From PGYR01 sp041675005 (lineage in GTDB: Bacteria > Bacteroidota > Ignavibacteria > Kapaibacteriales > UBA2268), in NCBI GenBank assembly GCA_041675005.1, contig JBAYUQ010000008.1, forward strand, positions 56,368-120,367: a stretch of 64,000 nucleotides of DNA, given 5' to 3'. The position numbers were made by a program, and so were the translations under genes. Positions 9,386 to 18,900 of this stretch are shown here, piece by piece (within the stretch, counting starts at the first letter, position 1; every line of letters begins with the position of its first letter). The notes beneath the pieces were generated by a model, which worked only from the letters and a program-made list of their open reading frames with translations, did no database searches and was not told where the DNA came from.

Positions 9386-9982
9386 ATGATAGACTTTAAG
9401 GAAGAATATATTCTTGAAAACAGCATCGTTAAATTAACTCCTTTAAAGAGCGATGACTTTGAAAATTTAATTCATTTTTCAATTAACGAACCTGAACTAT
9501 GGAAATATTCTCTAATTCAAGCAAATTCACCAGAAAAATTGAAACTCTATATTGACAAAGCCATTGAAGGAAGAAATAATAAAAATTCATATCCTTTTCT
9601 TGTCTTTGACAAACGTACAAATCAATATGCAGGTAGCACCAGGTTTTATGACATTCAATCAGATAATGCGACACTTCAACTTGGATTTACTTGGTACGGA
9701 AAAGAATTTCAAGGAACTGGAATTAATAAAAACTGCAAATATTTGCTCTTGAAATTTGCATTTGAAGTTTTGAAAATGGAACGAGTGGAATTTAGAGCAG
9801 ACAATGAAAACATAAGAAGTATAAATGCAATGAAAAGCATTGGATGCGTTGTAGAAGGTGTACTAAGAGGTAATAACTACAAACCAGATGGGTCAAGAAG
9901 AGATAGTATAGTATTGAGTATTTTAAAAGATGAATGGAACAAAACTATAAAGGAAAAACTTAAAGAAAAAACCAATGACTAA
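9386..9982 (+). CDS. GNAT family acetyltransferase, RimJ/RimL-like
   Basis: A 198-residue acetyltransferase of the Acetyltransf_3 (RimJ/RimL) type. Such enzymes acetylate protein N-termini or small amines, or act on drugs. Visible elements: VKLTPLKSDDFENLI at the N-terminus, a central GSTRFYDIQ strand, LGFTWYGKEFQGTGINKNCKYLLL (acetyl-CoA loop) and VEFRADNENIRSINAMKSIGC, the classical RimL signature near the C-terminus, then GVLRGNNYKPDGSRRDSIVLSI. It starts 6 bases after the previous GNAT. Its stop falls at the beginning of a roughly 130-base non-coding block that resembles a cassette boundary. The target is unknown. Confidence 0.88.
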   Translation: MIDFKEEYILENSIVKLTPLKSDDFENLIHFSINEPELWKYSLIQANSPEKLKLYIDKAIEGRNNKNSYPFLVFDKRTNQYAGSTRFYDIQSDNATLQLGFTWYGKEFQGTGINKNCKYLLLKFAFEVLKMERVEFRADNENIRSINAMKSIGCVVEGVLRGNNYKPDGSRRDSIVLSILKDEWNKTIKEKLKEKTND

Positions 9983-10113
9983 CACGACATAAAAATAATA
10001 GCCGAAACAGCACTAAATTTAAGGCTTATGGCTCTTATCAAACCTTGTGATTGTTCGAAAATTTGATGATTCGAAATCGCCTACTTTTTATATACTAACA
10101 TGCTGTGTGCAAT
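9981..10113 (+). repeat. Cassette-boundary-like non-coding block
   Basis: A non-coding stretch directly after the GNAT stop. It begins with CTAACACGACAT and ends with CTAACATGCTGTGTGC. The ends are nearly complementary: ACACGACAT against ATGCTGTGT, with only two positions swapped. Inside are short self-complementary pieces (AAGGCTTATGGCT, TTTGATGATTCGAAAT). From general familiarity, similar blocks seem to sit between acquired small genes in Bacteroidetes genomes, but I could not search for it. It separates the two GNATs from an unrecognised ORF with no codon structure of its own. Exact boundaries are approximate. Confidence 0.4.
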
Positions 10114-10123
10114 TAATAGACAA

Positions 10124-10438
10124 ATGATTAACTATCAAGAAATAGAATTAAATACAAAGGAGGACTTCAAGAAAGTGCCTAATCTGTATTTTGTCCATTT
10201 GACAGACATGCATATTGGCAAGACTGTAGTATTTTTTAAGATAAACAATAAGAATGTAACTATTTCAAAAGAGTTAATTAAAGTACTAAATAAAGTAACA
10301 GTTAAATATAAGGATATTGTCCTTATAACCTATAGCGTGACAATAGAATGTAGTAAAATTCTCAAGGATAAAGGCATAGATTATTTGGTTAATGATGATT
10401 ATTTCTGGTCAGATGAAAGTTATATAAACCGTGGTTAA
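10124..10438 (+). CDS. Hypothetical protein downstream of cassette-like block
   Basis: An open frame of 104 codons from ATG 10124 (an upstream in-frame ATG at 10100 lies inside the cassette-like block and is less likely). The product is hydrophilic, with no signal peptide and no membrane segment. The middle, about 35-85, alternates beta-like and helical stretches (LYFVHLTDMHIGKTVVFF, ISKELIKVLNKVTVKYKDIVLITYSV), suggesting a small alpha/beta fold. I do not recognise a family. Codon use is very A-rich like the GNATs. The absence of a clear ribosome site and its isolation make it possible that this is a remnant rather than a working gene. Confidence 0.45.
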   Translation: MINYQEIELNTKEDFKKVPNLYFVHLTDMHIGKTVVFFKINNKNVTISKELIKVLNKVTVKYKDIVLITYSVTIECSKILKDKGIDYLVNDDYFWSDESYINRG

Positions 10439-10625
10439 GAATGAAAGTTCAATTTATTAAGCTTAACAACAAATAGAAGAATCCAGAAAGAGAAGAGGCC
10501 TTGTGAATCATCGCAATCTGAGTTATAATCCCACACCCCAAATTTATTTATCTTCATTTATATTGTGACTCTTTCCTTATTCAACTGTTATTTGTAAATT
10601 AGTAGAAACCAAAAAAGGAAAATGT

Positions 10626-11114
10626 ATGAAAAAGTTATTGTTCGTTTTGATGTTAGGTCTATTTATTAGCTGTAGCGATACTACTACGGAGCCCATTGAT
10701 AAAAATGCGACTAAAGTTAGTATGGATGAGTTGAAAACTCAACCGGGTTTTGAAACTTTTGAAACAAGTTACAATACTTATACGCCAAACTCAGATTATG
10801 TAGATAGTCTAAAATCTGTATTTAGTTCTAGTGATGATCAATTTTACTTCTATTTGAAAATGGATTGTCAATGTAATGCAAGCACTAAGCTATTACCTAG
10901 AATGCTGAAAACAATTGATGCAGCTGGCATCAGCCATGACAACATAAATATGTACATAATGCTAGACGAATCTTATAGTTACCCAGAGAAAGACTTCATA
11001 ACAGTAACAGATTTGCCTCAATTATTCGCGAAAAGTGGGTCAGAGATTTATGATTTGACTTCAACTCCTGACTCTGTTTCAGTTGAATCAGAATTATTCA
11101 AATCATTCAAGTAA
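10626..11114 (+). CDS. Lipoprotein with thioredoxin-like fold
   Basis: A 162-residue predicted lipoprotein: MKKLLFVLMLGLFISCSD has a lipobox ending in Cys16, so it would be anchored in the outer or inner membrane facing the periplasm. After a Thr/Asp-rich linker, residues about 75-145 resemble a thioredoxin fold. There is a beta strand, then KMDCQCNASTKLLPRM where a CxC replaces the usual CxxC, then a strand (INMYIMLDES) and a TDLPQLF segment that could carry the cis-proline. It may act in periplasmic thiol chemistry, but this is inference only. It ends 2 bases before the EVE-domain gene, so they are probably co-transcribed. Confidence 0.7.
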   Translation: MKKLLFVLMLGLFISCSDTTTEPIDKNATKVSMDELKTQPGFETFETSYNTYTPNSDYVDSLKSVFSSSDDQFYFYLKMDCQCNASTKLLPRMLKTIDAAGISHDNINMYIMLDESYSYPEKDFITVTDLPQLFAKSGSEIYDLTSTPDSVSVESELFKSFK

Positions 11115-11116
11115 AT

Positions 11117-11524
11117 ATGAATTACTGGTTAATCAAATCTGAGCCGCACACTTATAGCTTCGAACAGATGAAATCTGATAAGAAGACTATGTGGGACGGC
11201 GTTAGGAACTACCAAGCTAGAAACTTTATGAGAGAAATGAAAAAGGGCGACATAGCCCTTTTTTATCATAGCGGTAAAGATAGGCAAGTAGTCGGCGAAG
11301 TAGAAATAGTAAAAGAACACTATCAAGACCCAACAACAGAAGATACGAACTGGGTAGTTGTAGAAGTTAAGTACAAAAAGACTTTTGCAAACCCCGTAAA
11401 TTTGGCTGATATTAAGGGAATAGACTCTCTTAGCGAAATGCACTTAGTTCGTAATTCTAGATTGTCTGTGAGCTTAGTTCAGAAGGAAGAATACGAAATG
11501 ATAGTAGAAATGGCAAAACCCTAA
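11117..11524 (+). CDS. EVE domain-containing protein
   Basis: A 135-residue protein consisting of one EVE domain, a PUA-like fold. Members are thought to bind modified bases in DNA or RNA. The signature MNYWLIKSEPHTYSFEQM at the N-terminus, WDGVRNYQARNFMREMKKGDIALFYHS, VVGEVEIVKEHYQDPT and LVRNSRLSVSLVQKEEYEMI are all family-typical, and length is normal. It follows the lipoprotein gene by 2 bases, and its 3' end overlaps the convergent glycosyltransferase gene by 4 bases. No modification or restriction genes are nearby, so it is more likely a housekeeping-type EVE protein than part of a defence island. Confidence 0.92.
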   Translation: MNYWLIKSEPHTYSFEQMKSDKKTMWDGVRNYQARNFMREMKKGDIALFYHSGKDRQVVGEVEIVKEHYQDPTTEDTNWVVVEVKYKKTFANPVNLADIKGIDSLSEMHLVRNSRLSVSLVQKEEYEMIVEMAKP

Positions 11525-12540
11525 CTACTCTGAATCATCTCATTTATGTGTTCCACTATCTTTTGTGGCTTTATAGAAGTCATACATTCGTGAGTACCAA
11601 TGGGACATTCGTCAGAGCCGTGTATTCTGCAAGGTCGGCACTTTAGCGTTTCGTTCTGTACTACTCTGCTCTTTTCTGCCTGAGGCCCGAAGCCGAACAT
11701 TGGGTGTGTAGCTCCAAATATAGTGATGGTCGGAGTATTGGTTAGCGATGCAAAATGAGTCGGCGCACTATCGTTAGTAACTAGTATTTCTGCGTTCGAT
11801 AGTAGCTGATATGTCTGAGCTATTGTAGTCTGACCACATAGGTTAATAACCCCTGAGCTAGTCTCTATACTATCTTGTTTACTTCCAACTACAACTACAT
11901 TATAATCGCTTTTTAATAAATCTGCCAAATCTGAATAGTTGCCACTCCCCCATTTTTTAGTTGCCCAAACTGAGCCGGGTGCAAGTACAATAGTCTTTTT
12001 AGATTCATCGAACTTTTGTTGGACTAGTATGTTCTCAACGAATAATTTGTCATCCATAGTCAAGTCTAGTTCTATATTAACCAAATTCATATCATCGAAA
12101 AGAGTAGAAATATAGCGAAGAGCCTCGTGCAGATGCGTTTTGTATTTTACTTTATGCGTATAAACACGAGAATTACTGGCATTATCAAAACCCAATTTTA
12201 TAGGTGCGGAAATATTCTTCACTATCTGTGAAGTGCGATAAGATTTGTGAAGAGATATAATAATATCAAAATTATAGGTAGAAAGACTCTTTGCAAACTC
12301 TATTGTATTACTCATCGATTTATGAGAGCCCTTTTTATCTACTATAAACAAGCTGTCAATGGATTTAACCGGCGAAAGGACTTGTGCCCCAGCTTTTGTG
12401 GTCAGGACAGATATGATGCATTCTTGAGTGTTCTTTATCCTTTGAGTTAGAAAAGCAGTTAACGCAATATCGCCAAGAAAAGCAGTATTGATTATTAATA
12501 TTTTACTATTAGGAGCAATTTCTATCAGTCTATTTTCCAT
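11521..12540 (-). CDS. Glycosyltransferase family 9 (ADP-heptose-type LPS heptosyltransferase)
   Basis: A 339-residue cytoplasmic glycosyltransferase of family 9. The family adds heptose or related sugars to the lipopolysaccharide core. Evidence: the N-terminal KILIINTAFLGDIALTAFL (about 14-32), the mid-protein VLAPGSVWATKKW sugar-nucleotide segment, EILVTNDSAPTHFASLTNTP (about 250-270), and a Cys-rich end (CRPCRIHGSDECPIGTHEC) common in this family. The start overlaps the end of the acyltransferase gene by 16 bases, and both presumably serve outer-membrane lipid biosynthesis. Whether it is heptosyltransferase I, II or another cannot be decided here. Confidence 0.9.
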   Translation of the reverse strand: MENRLIEIAPNSKILIINTAFLGDIALTAFLTQRIKNTQECIISVLTTKAGAQVLSPVKSIDSLFIVDKKGSHKSMSNTIEFAKSLSTYNFDIIISLHKSYRTSQIVKNISAPIKLGFDNASNSRVYTHKVKYKTHLHEALRYISTLFDDMNLVNIELDLTMDDKLFVENILVQQKFDESKKTIVLAPGSVWATKKWGSGNYSDLADLLKSDYNVVVVGSKQDSIETSSGVINLCGQTTIAQTYQLLSNAEILVTNDSAPTHFASLTNTPTITIFGATHPMFGFGPQAEKSRVVQNETLKCRPCRIHGSDECPIGTHECMTSIKPQKIVEHINEMIQSS

Positions 12541-13406
12541 CGGTTATGTTGCCAAGCCCATAGGCCTGGGTTCTCTTTTATAGCATTTTCTAATAAATCT
12601 AAGTATCTTTTTGTTAGTTCCTCTATCCCTTCGGCGTTGTCCTCCAAATCAGAATGGTCTATTTCTACTAAGTCAACCTTATAATTATTCTTATCATCAC
12701 GTATCGCAAAACCAACTATAATAGGTGTTTTGAACTTCAAAGCTAATAAAGCAGGTGCCTTGTATGTTCTAGCTGGTCTCCCAAGGAAATCTAAAACTAA
12801 ACCTTCTTTTTTGCCTGCTCGCTGATCAGAAAGCATTGCTATTATACTATTACGTTTAAGGACTTTAACTAAAGTCATACCTGCCTTATTCATATCTATA
12901 AGTTGATTCCCACCTCTTTTACGCAAATTCCTGAGATATTTGTCCGTGTAGGGATTCATCTGATATTTAATCACTATATGTAGTGCTTCACATAAAAGAA
13001 TACTTGCCGAGTAAGCTAAAAGCTCCCAATTCCCAAAATGCCCAGACAAAAGAATTACTCCTTTACCTTTTTCTTTAGCTTTTGTGATTATTTCTATATT
13101 GGAATAGTAAATTTTGGGTGAGGTCGAGTTGAAATCATAAGTGTCTATAGTCAGCAATTCGACTAATGTTATACCCAGATTTTGGTAAGATTCTTTGAGA
13201 ATTTTTCTAATTTCTTTATCAGAGTAGGTGAGATTAGATTCTTTTATATTATTATACGTTATTTTTTTTCGATTTGATGACGCAATAATCATAGCTAAAC
13301 CGAATAGTTTACCTATTCCGATTTTCAAAGATTCAGGTAGAAGTTTAAGAAAACTGCGTAGAAGTTTGAAAAATAACAAAGATATTTTTTGTATAAGATT
13401 CTTCAT
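12525..13406 (-). CDS. Lysophospholipid/lipid A acyltransferase, LpxL-like
   Basis: A 293-residue acyltransferase of the LpxL/HtrB family, which adds a secondary acyl chain to lipid A precursors at the inner membrane. The catalytic HX4E motif is visible in LLSGHFGNWELLAY (about 115-130). SDQRAGKKEGLVLDFLGRPA and the ending NPGLWAWQHNRWK are family-typical. The N-terminal hydrophobic stretch provides the membrane anchor. It begins with ATG overlapping the stop of the GWxTD gene by one base (TAATG) and overlaps the next glycosyltransferase, suggesting translational coupling of GWxTD, acyltransferase and glycosyltransferase. Confidence 0.9.
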   Translation of the reverse strand: MKNLIQKISLLFFKLLRSFLKLLPESLKIGIGKLFGLAMIIASSNRKKITYNNIKESNLTYSDKEIRKILKESYQNLGITLVELLTIDTYDFNSTSPKIYYSNIEIITKAKEKGKGVILLSGHFGNWELLAYSASILLCEALHIVIKYQMNPYTDKYLRNLRKRGGNQLIDMNKAGMTLVKVLKRNSIIAMLSDQRAGKKEGLVLDFLGRPARTYKAPALLALKFKTPIIVGFAIRDDKNNYKVDLVEIDHSDLEDNAEGIEELTKRYLDLLENAIKENPGLWAWQHNRWKID

Positions 13407-14806
13407 TATCTACTATTATTTCTGCTACTATTGTATTTGGGGCTACCGTCATTTTCGATAGCAGGGTTAAACTCTTGAAACCAATTGAAGTTTTTAACTT
13501 CACCCGGTGCAGTAGAGTGTACAAGCAAGAATGAATTGTCTCCATATCTATCCACGAAAAAGAAATATGATCCACCATATAACTCGTCGTATTGCCATTC
13601 CTCAGCTGCCTTTTGGTCACCTTTTGATCGGAATATTTCACGGTTAGTAGGAAATCCAAATTTCAAGAGTATTCTTCCTCTTTCGGACTTCCAACCTGGC
13701 ATAATATCACCTCTTGAAAAGTACTTCGAAGCATATTCTATCCTCTCTTGAAACACAGTCATTAGCTCATTTACTGTAGTTGTTGTGTCGGGATCTCTTT
13801 CTTTCCAATAAGTAAAGAGTGCTCTTTGTTGAGCACGTAATGAATTAAGCATTTCATATTTCTCGACTTCGAACTCTGTCAATAATATTTTCATAGTCTC
13901 GTACTCGTATCTCACTCGCTCTTCTAACATAATTGCAAATGGACTACGTTCAAAAGTAATATTCTCAATATACTTATCACTTATATGAAAATCCCTAGTT
14001 GGGTCTAAAACATAGAATTTGGTTAACTGTGATTGTAGAACCTTATCATTGTTAGAGACATTAACTTGGAGCTTATATACTCCATTTTTAAGAGTATCAA
14101 CTGGTATCATACCATAATCATAGAATGATGTTCCTGTGTTCCCCTTTTTCTTTCTGAAACTGCTTACTGTTTTATTATCGCCTGTTTGGACTATATACTC
14201 AACTTCAATACTATTAGTAAAGCTCGTATCTATACCATAAACCTCGAAGTAATATTTCAAGAATGGGTATATACCACTGATAGTGTGTTCTACATTGGGT
14301 ATAGCGAAGAGTCTATTCTTCTTGAATAAAGGATTATGCTGAGTAGGTTCAAAATTATCAATCTGGTGAGCTAGTAGAATATCAGATATAAGAACTGTTT
14401 TCTTATTGAAATCCCTAACATTGATTTTGCCCGTAAAAACTTTGGTCTCCTTCGTACCGTCACTTACAGTAACCTTATATTCATACTGACCAGGGAAGAT
14501 AGTAAAGAACTTCTTATCAAAAAGGACAAGTGAAGAATCGGATTGTTTTCTATGATAAGTAAACTCCCAGGTATTATTAATTGATTCTATCCCGGTAGAA
14601 GATATAATGATGTTGAATTCCAAAGTCGATGCTAATGAACTATCTTTAGATAATTTATAATCTAAGCTGTCATTATGCAATTGATAATTAAATTCAAGCA
14701 AGGTTTTACTTTCGTCATATCTGAATTGCAATATATTGAACTCAACTGAAAATGCCTTCAGTTGTATTATAATAAGAAGTAATGCTATATAGAGTAATGT
14801 TTTCAT
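13406..14806 (-). CDS. GWxTD domain-containing protein
   Basis: A 466-residue exported protein with a signal peptide (MKTLLYIALLLIIIQLKAFS). The N-terminal two thirds is beta-rich, and the C-terminus, about 365-455, matches the GWxTD domain found in Chlorobi/Ignavibacteria-type bacteria: YFSRGDIMPGWKSERGRILLKFG, then EEWQYDELYGGSYFFFVDRYGDNSFLLVHS. In this copy the name-giving GWxTD reads GWKSE, so the T-D pair is replaced by S-E. The function is unknown. It lies between a PorV/PorQ barrel and lipid-A-type genes, which suggests an envelope role. Its start codon lies directly after a terminator-like hairpin. Confidence 0.83.
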   Translation of the reverse strand: MKTLLYIALLLIIIQLKAFSVEFNILQFRYDESKTLLEFNYQLHNDSLDYKLSKDSSLASTLEFNIIISSTGIESINNTWEFTYHRKQSDSSLVLFDKKFFTIFPGQYEYKVTVSDGTKETKVFTGKINVRDFNKKTVLISDILLAHQIDNFEPTQHNPLFKKNRLFAIPNVEHTISGIYPFLKYYFEVYGIDTSFTNSIEVEYIVQTGDNKTVSSFRKKKGNTGTSFYDYGMIPVDTLKNGVYKLQVNVSNNDKVLQSQLTKFYVLDPTRDFHISDKYIENITFERSPFAIMLEERVRYEYETMKILLTEFEVEKYEMLNSLRAQQRALFTYWKERDPDTTTTVNELMTVFQERIEYASKYFSRGDIMPGWKSERGRILLKFGFPTNREIFRSKGDQKAAEEWQYDELYGGSYFFFVDRYGDNSFLLVHSTAPGEVKNFNWFQEFNPAIENDGSPKYNSSRNNSR

Positions 14807-14845
14807 ATAAAAATGCCGTCAAATATAATTATACTTAACGGCATT
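14807..14845 (-). terminator. Terminator-like hairpin between PorV/PorQ gene and GWxTD gene
   Basis: Arms AATGCCGT (14812-14819) and ACGGCATT (14838-14845). On the minus strand the hairpin is followed by TTTTTAT, and the GWxTD ATG comes immediately after. It could end the PorV/PorQ transcript, or fold in the leader of the GWxTD gene and affect its translation. Confidence 0.6.
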
Positions 14846-14867
14846 GAATTAAATTATTTTATTCAAA

Positions 14868-15905
14868 TTAGAAATCAAGACCAACAGTAAATCTGTTGAT
14901 TAGTCCAATATCCGCAGTTGGGTTGATAGAATAGTCTAGAGCTCCATTGAACCCACCACTATTATAATTAAGTCCAACACCACCAGCCAGACCTAATTGG
15001 TCGTGACCAAGTAAATAGCCACCTCTGACGAATACTAAATCACTCCAAGAGTACTCAAAACCAACTACATATTGCTCAGGTGAATCAGAAGAAGCAACAA
15101 AGTCAAATGCAGCATCTAATTGATTCATCTCATCTGAGTAAATCTCTTTACCAAATCCAACTCTAAACATCAAAGGTAGAGAGAATTTGTAAGCAGTATA
15201 TTCTAAGTCCTTAGGTAAACTTTGGATATAATCATTTACTTTATTTCTATCAGCAAGGCCTGTACCACTATACGCGTGGTCAGTACCTAAGTTATGGACA
15301 GAGAAGCCAAATTTGATACCCTCGATACCAGTATCATAGTGAGTCCCAACGTCTATAGCCAAACCGCCACTTGATACATCAGCAAAAGCTAGTTGTACAT
15401 ACTTAGCAGTAACACCGAAAGAAAATTGGTCAGTTAATTTACCAGCAAAAGTCATTTGCATAGAAACATCGTCAACTGAGTAATTTCTACCAGTACCCTG
15501 ATCTTGCAATAAAGTAGTTTCTTCTATATCGCCAGTACTAAAGTTAACCATACTAATAGCTAGTCTATATTGTGAACTAATAGGGAAAGCGACTGCTGCA
15601 AAATTGTGAGAGAAACCACCAAACCAAGAAGTATAAGAGAAGTTAGTTGTTACACCTTCTTGCTCAATAATACCAGCTGGGTTATAGTGCAATGCAGTTA
15701 GATCATTAGTCAAAGCACTAAATGCCCCCGCCATACCTGTACCACGAGCTCCTACACCAATCTTTAAAAATTGTCCACCATCAGCACCGACTTTAGTAAA
15801 ATCTTTGGCATTTGAAGCAGAGAAGACTCTACCGCTTTCATCAGCTGCTTGTAAGTTGAGAAGAGGTAACAAAATTAATATCATTATTATCTTTTTCATA
15901 TTCAT
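14868..15905 (-). CDS. PorV/PorQ family outer-membrane protein
   Basis: A protein of about 345 residues, predicted FadL-like outer-membrane barrel of the PorV/PorQ (UPF0164) family, known in T9SS bacteria for handling exported cargo. Signal peptide MKKIIMILILLPLLNLQA. The family signature FTKVGADGGQFLKIGVGARGTGMAGAFSAL then ALHYNPAGI sits at the mature N-terminus, and regular amphipathic strands run to the final FTVGLDF, ending in Phe as outer-membrane barrels do. The start at 15905 is chosen because AAGGA lies 5-6 bases upstream; a longer reading exists but has no such site. It is 14 bases after the 1569-residue protein gene, which follows the TonB receptor, so the three are likely co-expressed. 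Confidence 0.85.
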   Translation of the reverse strand: MNMKKIIMILILLPLLNLQAADESGRVFSASNAKDFTKVGADGGQFLKIGVGARGTGMAGAFSALTNDLTALHYNPAGIIEQEGVTTNFSYTSWFGGFSHNFAAVAFPISSQYRLAISMVNFSTGDIEETTLLQDQGTGRNYSVDDVSMQMTFAGKLTDQFSFGVTAKYVQLAFADVSSGGLAIDVGTHYDTGIEGIKFGFSVHNLGTDHAYSGTGLADRNKVNDYIQSLPKDLEYTAYKFSLPLMFRVGFGKEIYSDEMNQLDAAFDFVASSDSPEQYVVGFEYSWSDLVFVRGGYLLGHDQLGLAGGVGLNYNSGGFNGALDYSINPTADIGLINRFTVGLDF

Positions 15906-15918
15906 TTTTCCTTCGATT

Positions 15919-18900
15919 TTATTTGTCGTAAACATTAAATGTACCAACTACAATTGAGAATCTCTCAATAGTCTCAGCGCCATTTGGTGCAATAATCTGA
16001 GCTACAAGAGTTTGCGATTGCACTCTTAGCCCGTTTTTCATAATCATATCCCAAACATTAACAGCAACTCTACCTTCACCAGTTTCAGCCCCAAATGGCT
16101 CATGCTTGATAGTTTTTACTAGATTACCAGTTACTGTATATATGTTGATAGTAGAGCCAGCAGGCACTTTAGTAAAGTATAACTTACTTTCATAAGGTGT
16201 TTGCTCATTTTGATGAGTTATATAGTAAGGGTTAGGAACTACCCTAATACCTTCCATTTGATCATCAGTCAATCCGCCAGTTGTTGCGTCTCTTAGTACC
16301 ACTTTCAATTTCGCATTAGGTAATGGTAAACCAGAAGCACCACCATTAGTAGTCATTCTAACTTTATCACCAACTTCGAAGTCTTTTGCGTCAAGTTTTA
16401 AAGTTTGATCATTTCTGATTGATGTTGGAATAAATTTAGTTTCGTCTGTAAGACCATTCCACGTTCTCTGAATGTTTGCATTATCAAATACAAATTGTGC
16501 GCCTGATAGATTGAGTTGATTAATAAAATCAACTCTATTTCCTTTACCATCAGTTCCAGATAAGTAATAGCGTCCTTGAGGTAAACCAGAATATGTTTCT
16601 AATATATCTAGCAACTTCGGATTATTTACAGGTCTCGCAATTGAACGAGCTTTCTTTGAAGGAAGACCCGAATTCACATCTACGTTAACATGTGCAAATG
16701 ATGCGAGATTAAATTTACCAATGTAATCATCTATTTCCATTCCCATTGAAGTAATGTTTCTTGGGTCTGGGTATGCTTTACGTCTTACTGTTTCCAAACC
16801 AGATGTCGTTATCAATTCACCATCTGTGATTGGGTCTATTGATAGATGTTCTACTACATTTCCTGTCTCAATCTTAACGCTTGATTTAAGACCAGAAGTT
16901 GTGAACTCATAATTATTAACAAGTTTAACATCCAGATAATCAACAGTAAATGTACTACTTTCAGTTGTACTTGTTTTTTCACCATCTGCTCCTCTACCAA
17001 ATTCAAGTTCTATTGTTTCAGTACCCTTTCCTACAAACTCAAGAGTAACATCTACAGGCCCGTTATTAAATGAACCATATCTACTACTTATGAATTCTGT
17101 AGCACGACTTGTATTATTTTCACCAGATAATAAGAATAATCCGTTTTGTATTGTATCAATTGGTTGAGATCTTAAAGTTCCATTATATGGATCATCAGAA
17201 TTTCTATCTTCCAAAGTATAAAGTGTAGTCTCAGCATCACCTTCTAGTATTTCAAATTTATCAGCACGGTATCTACCACCATGTTGAAGTAAAGCAAATT
17301 TGAAATCAAATCCTATTGTTCCATAAGCCGGAGGTAAGAAAAATCCTGTGTTACAGTGATTTTGAGATGTAAAGTCACCTGTTGTGAAGATACCAGAATA
17401 ATCTAGTACTTCTGAGTTATTCCAAACCCCAAAGGTTGTAATTGTATCACCTGTAACTTCATCAGTTACTGCTTCATAATTCCCAGCTATAATAGCTGCA
17501 TTTTCATAGAGTGCTGAAGCAACTTCGTCAGAAGTAAAACAACCATTCGGATTGAATTGTATTGGTTGTTGATAAAGTAATGCACTATCTTTAGATAAGT
17601 TTATAAGTGTCGCAATTCTTATATAATTAGATGTTGTAACTTCAGGATTACCTAAGTTCACCCCTCTAACTCTAAGGTTAATAGTAGAGTGATTCCACAA
17701 TACGCCAAAATCTAATTCTAAAGTATCACCTAAGAATAATTGTTTTGCTCTATCTTCATCAATTGCAAAGAACTCGAAATCATATAACCCATTGAACTTA
17801 CTTGAGTCCATATCAATTATTTCAAATTTCAACTTAGACCCAACTTCATTCGCTTCTGGGAAAGTCTCAACTAGGTTGACATTGGGTACACTACTGTTTA
17901 TCTTCCTAGGAGTAGGTTGACTTGCATCACCTTGATCATAAGCTAAAACTCTGTAGAAGTAAGGAGTATTATTTATTAATTTCTCAGTATTATCGAAATC
18001 ATCAGTGGAAGACATTATATTGTCACGGTTGTCATCACCAATATCTGTGAATGTACGGTTATTTGTGATTCTTTCCATATATGGAAGCATTACATTATGC
18101 TTTATTACTGAATCTGATTCGAAATCTGGGAAATTATAAGTAACTTTACCTGTTTGGATATAAGAATAAAGTAAATCTAATGTTCTTTTAACACGATTAG
18201 AATCTGTCATAGCCAATGAATAATCTGAAATAGGTAATGCACCATCCAATATATATCTATTAGTGCCACCATCTTTCAATAATCGTCCCGTATTTACAAA
18301 GTAAACTGAGTCAACTACCGATGTTTCAACTTCAATTGTTTTTGTGGAATCATTAGGATCTTTTACAGTAGTTGTTTCATATCTAACTACTATACCATCT
18401 ATAGCTTGTGAATCCAATACGTTTTCTTTGTATGACTTTGATACTTCAAAAGTATAATAGTCAACAAATAATGGGTTAAATGGTACTCTAGCTCTATCTA
18501 GTTTTATATCTCCAACTAAATAAGAATCAAACAACTTCTTTTTAGAGTTGAATTTTGGATACGCATTATAACTATCATATTCAGCTGTAGTAAACTCTTC
18601 ATCAGCAACCGATTTGTAAAGTTCACCCCACGGAGCGATTGGGTTAATACCAGCAATAGAAGGAATGTATCTATTTCTTGCTTGGAAAGTAGCTGATGGT
18701 GAGTGGAATAATATACCTTGTCCAGCTCTTATTACCCTAATAGCACTTGAGTCTTTTATTACACCATTCTCATCGAAAGTTGGACCAACAATCATTATCG
18801 AGTCAATTTCAGAATTTCCTAAATTAGGGTCATTCACTATTCTTGATGATGTTAAGTATGGTTTAGGTAATTGGTATCTTGCCACTTCTTTCCAACCATA

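Noticed and set aside
11117..11524. EVE gene as sign of a defence island
   Set aside because: No restriction, nuclease or methylase genes are near.
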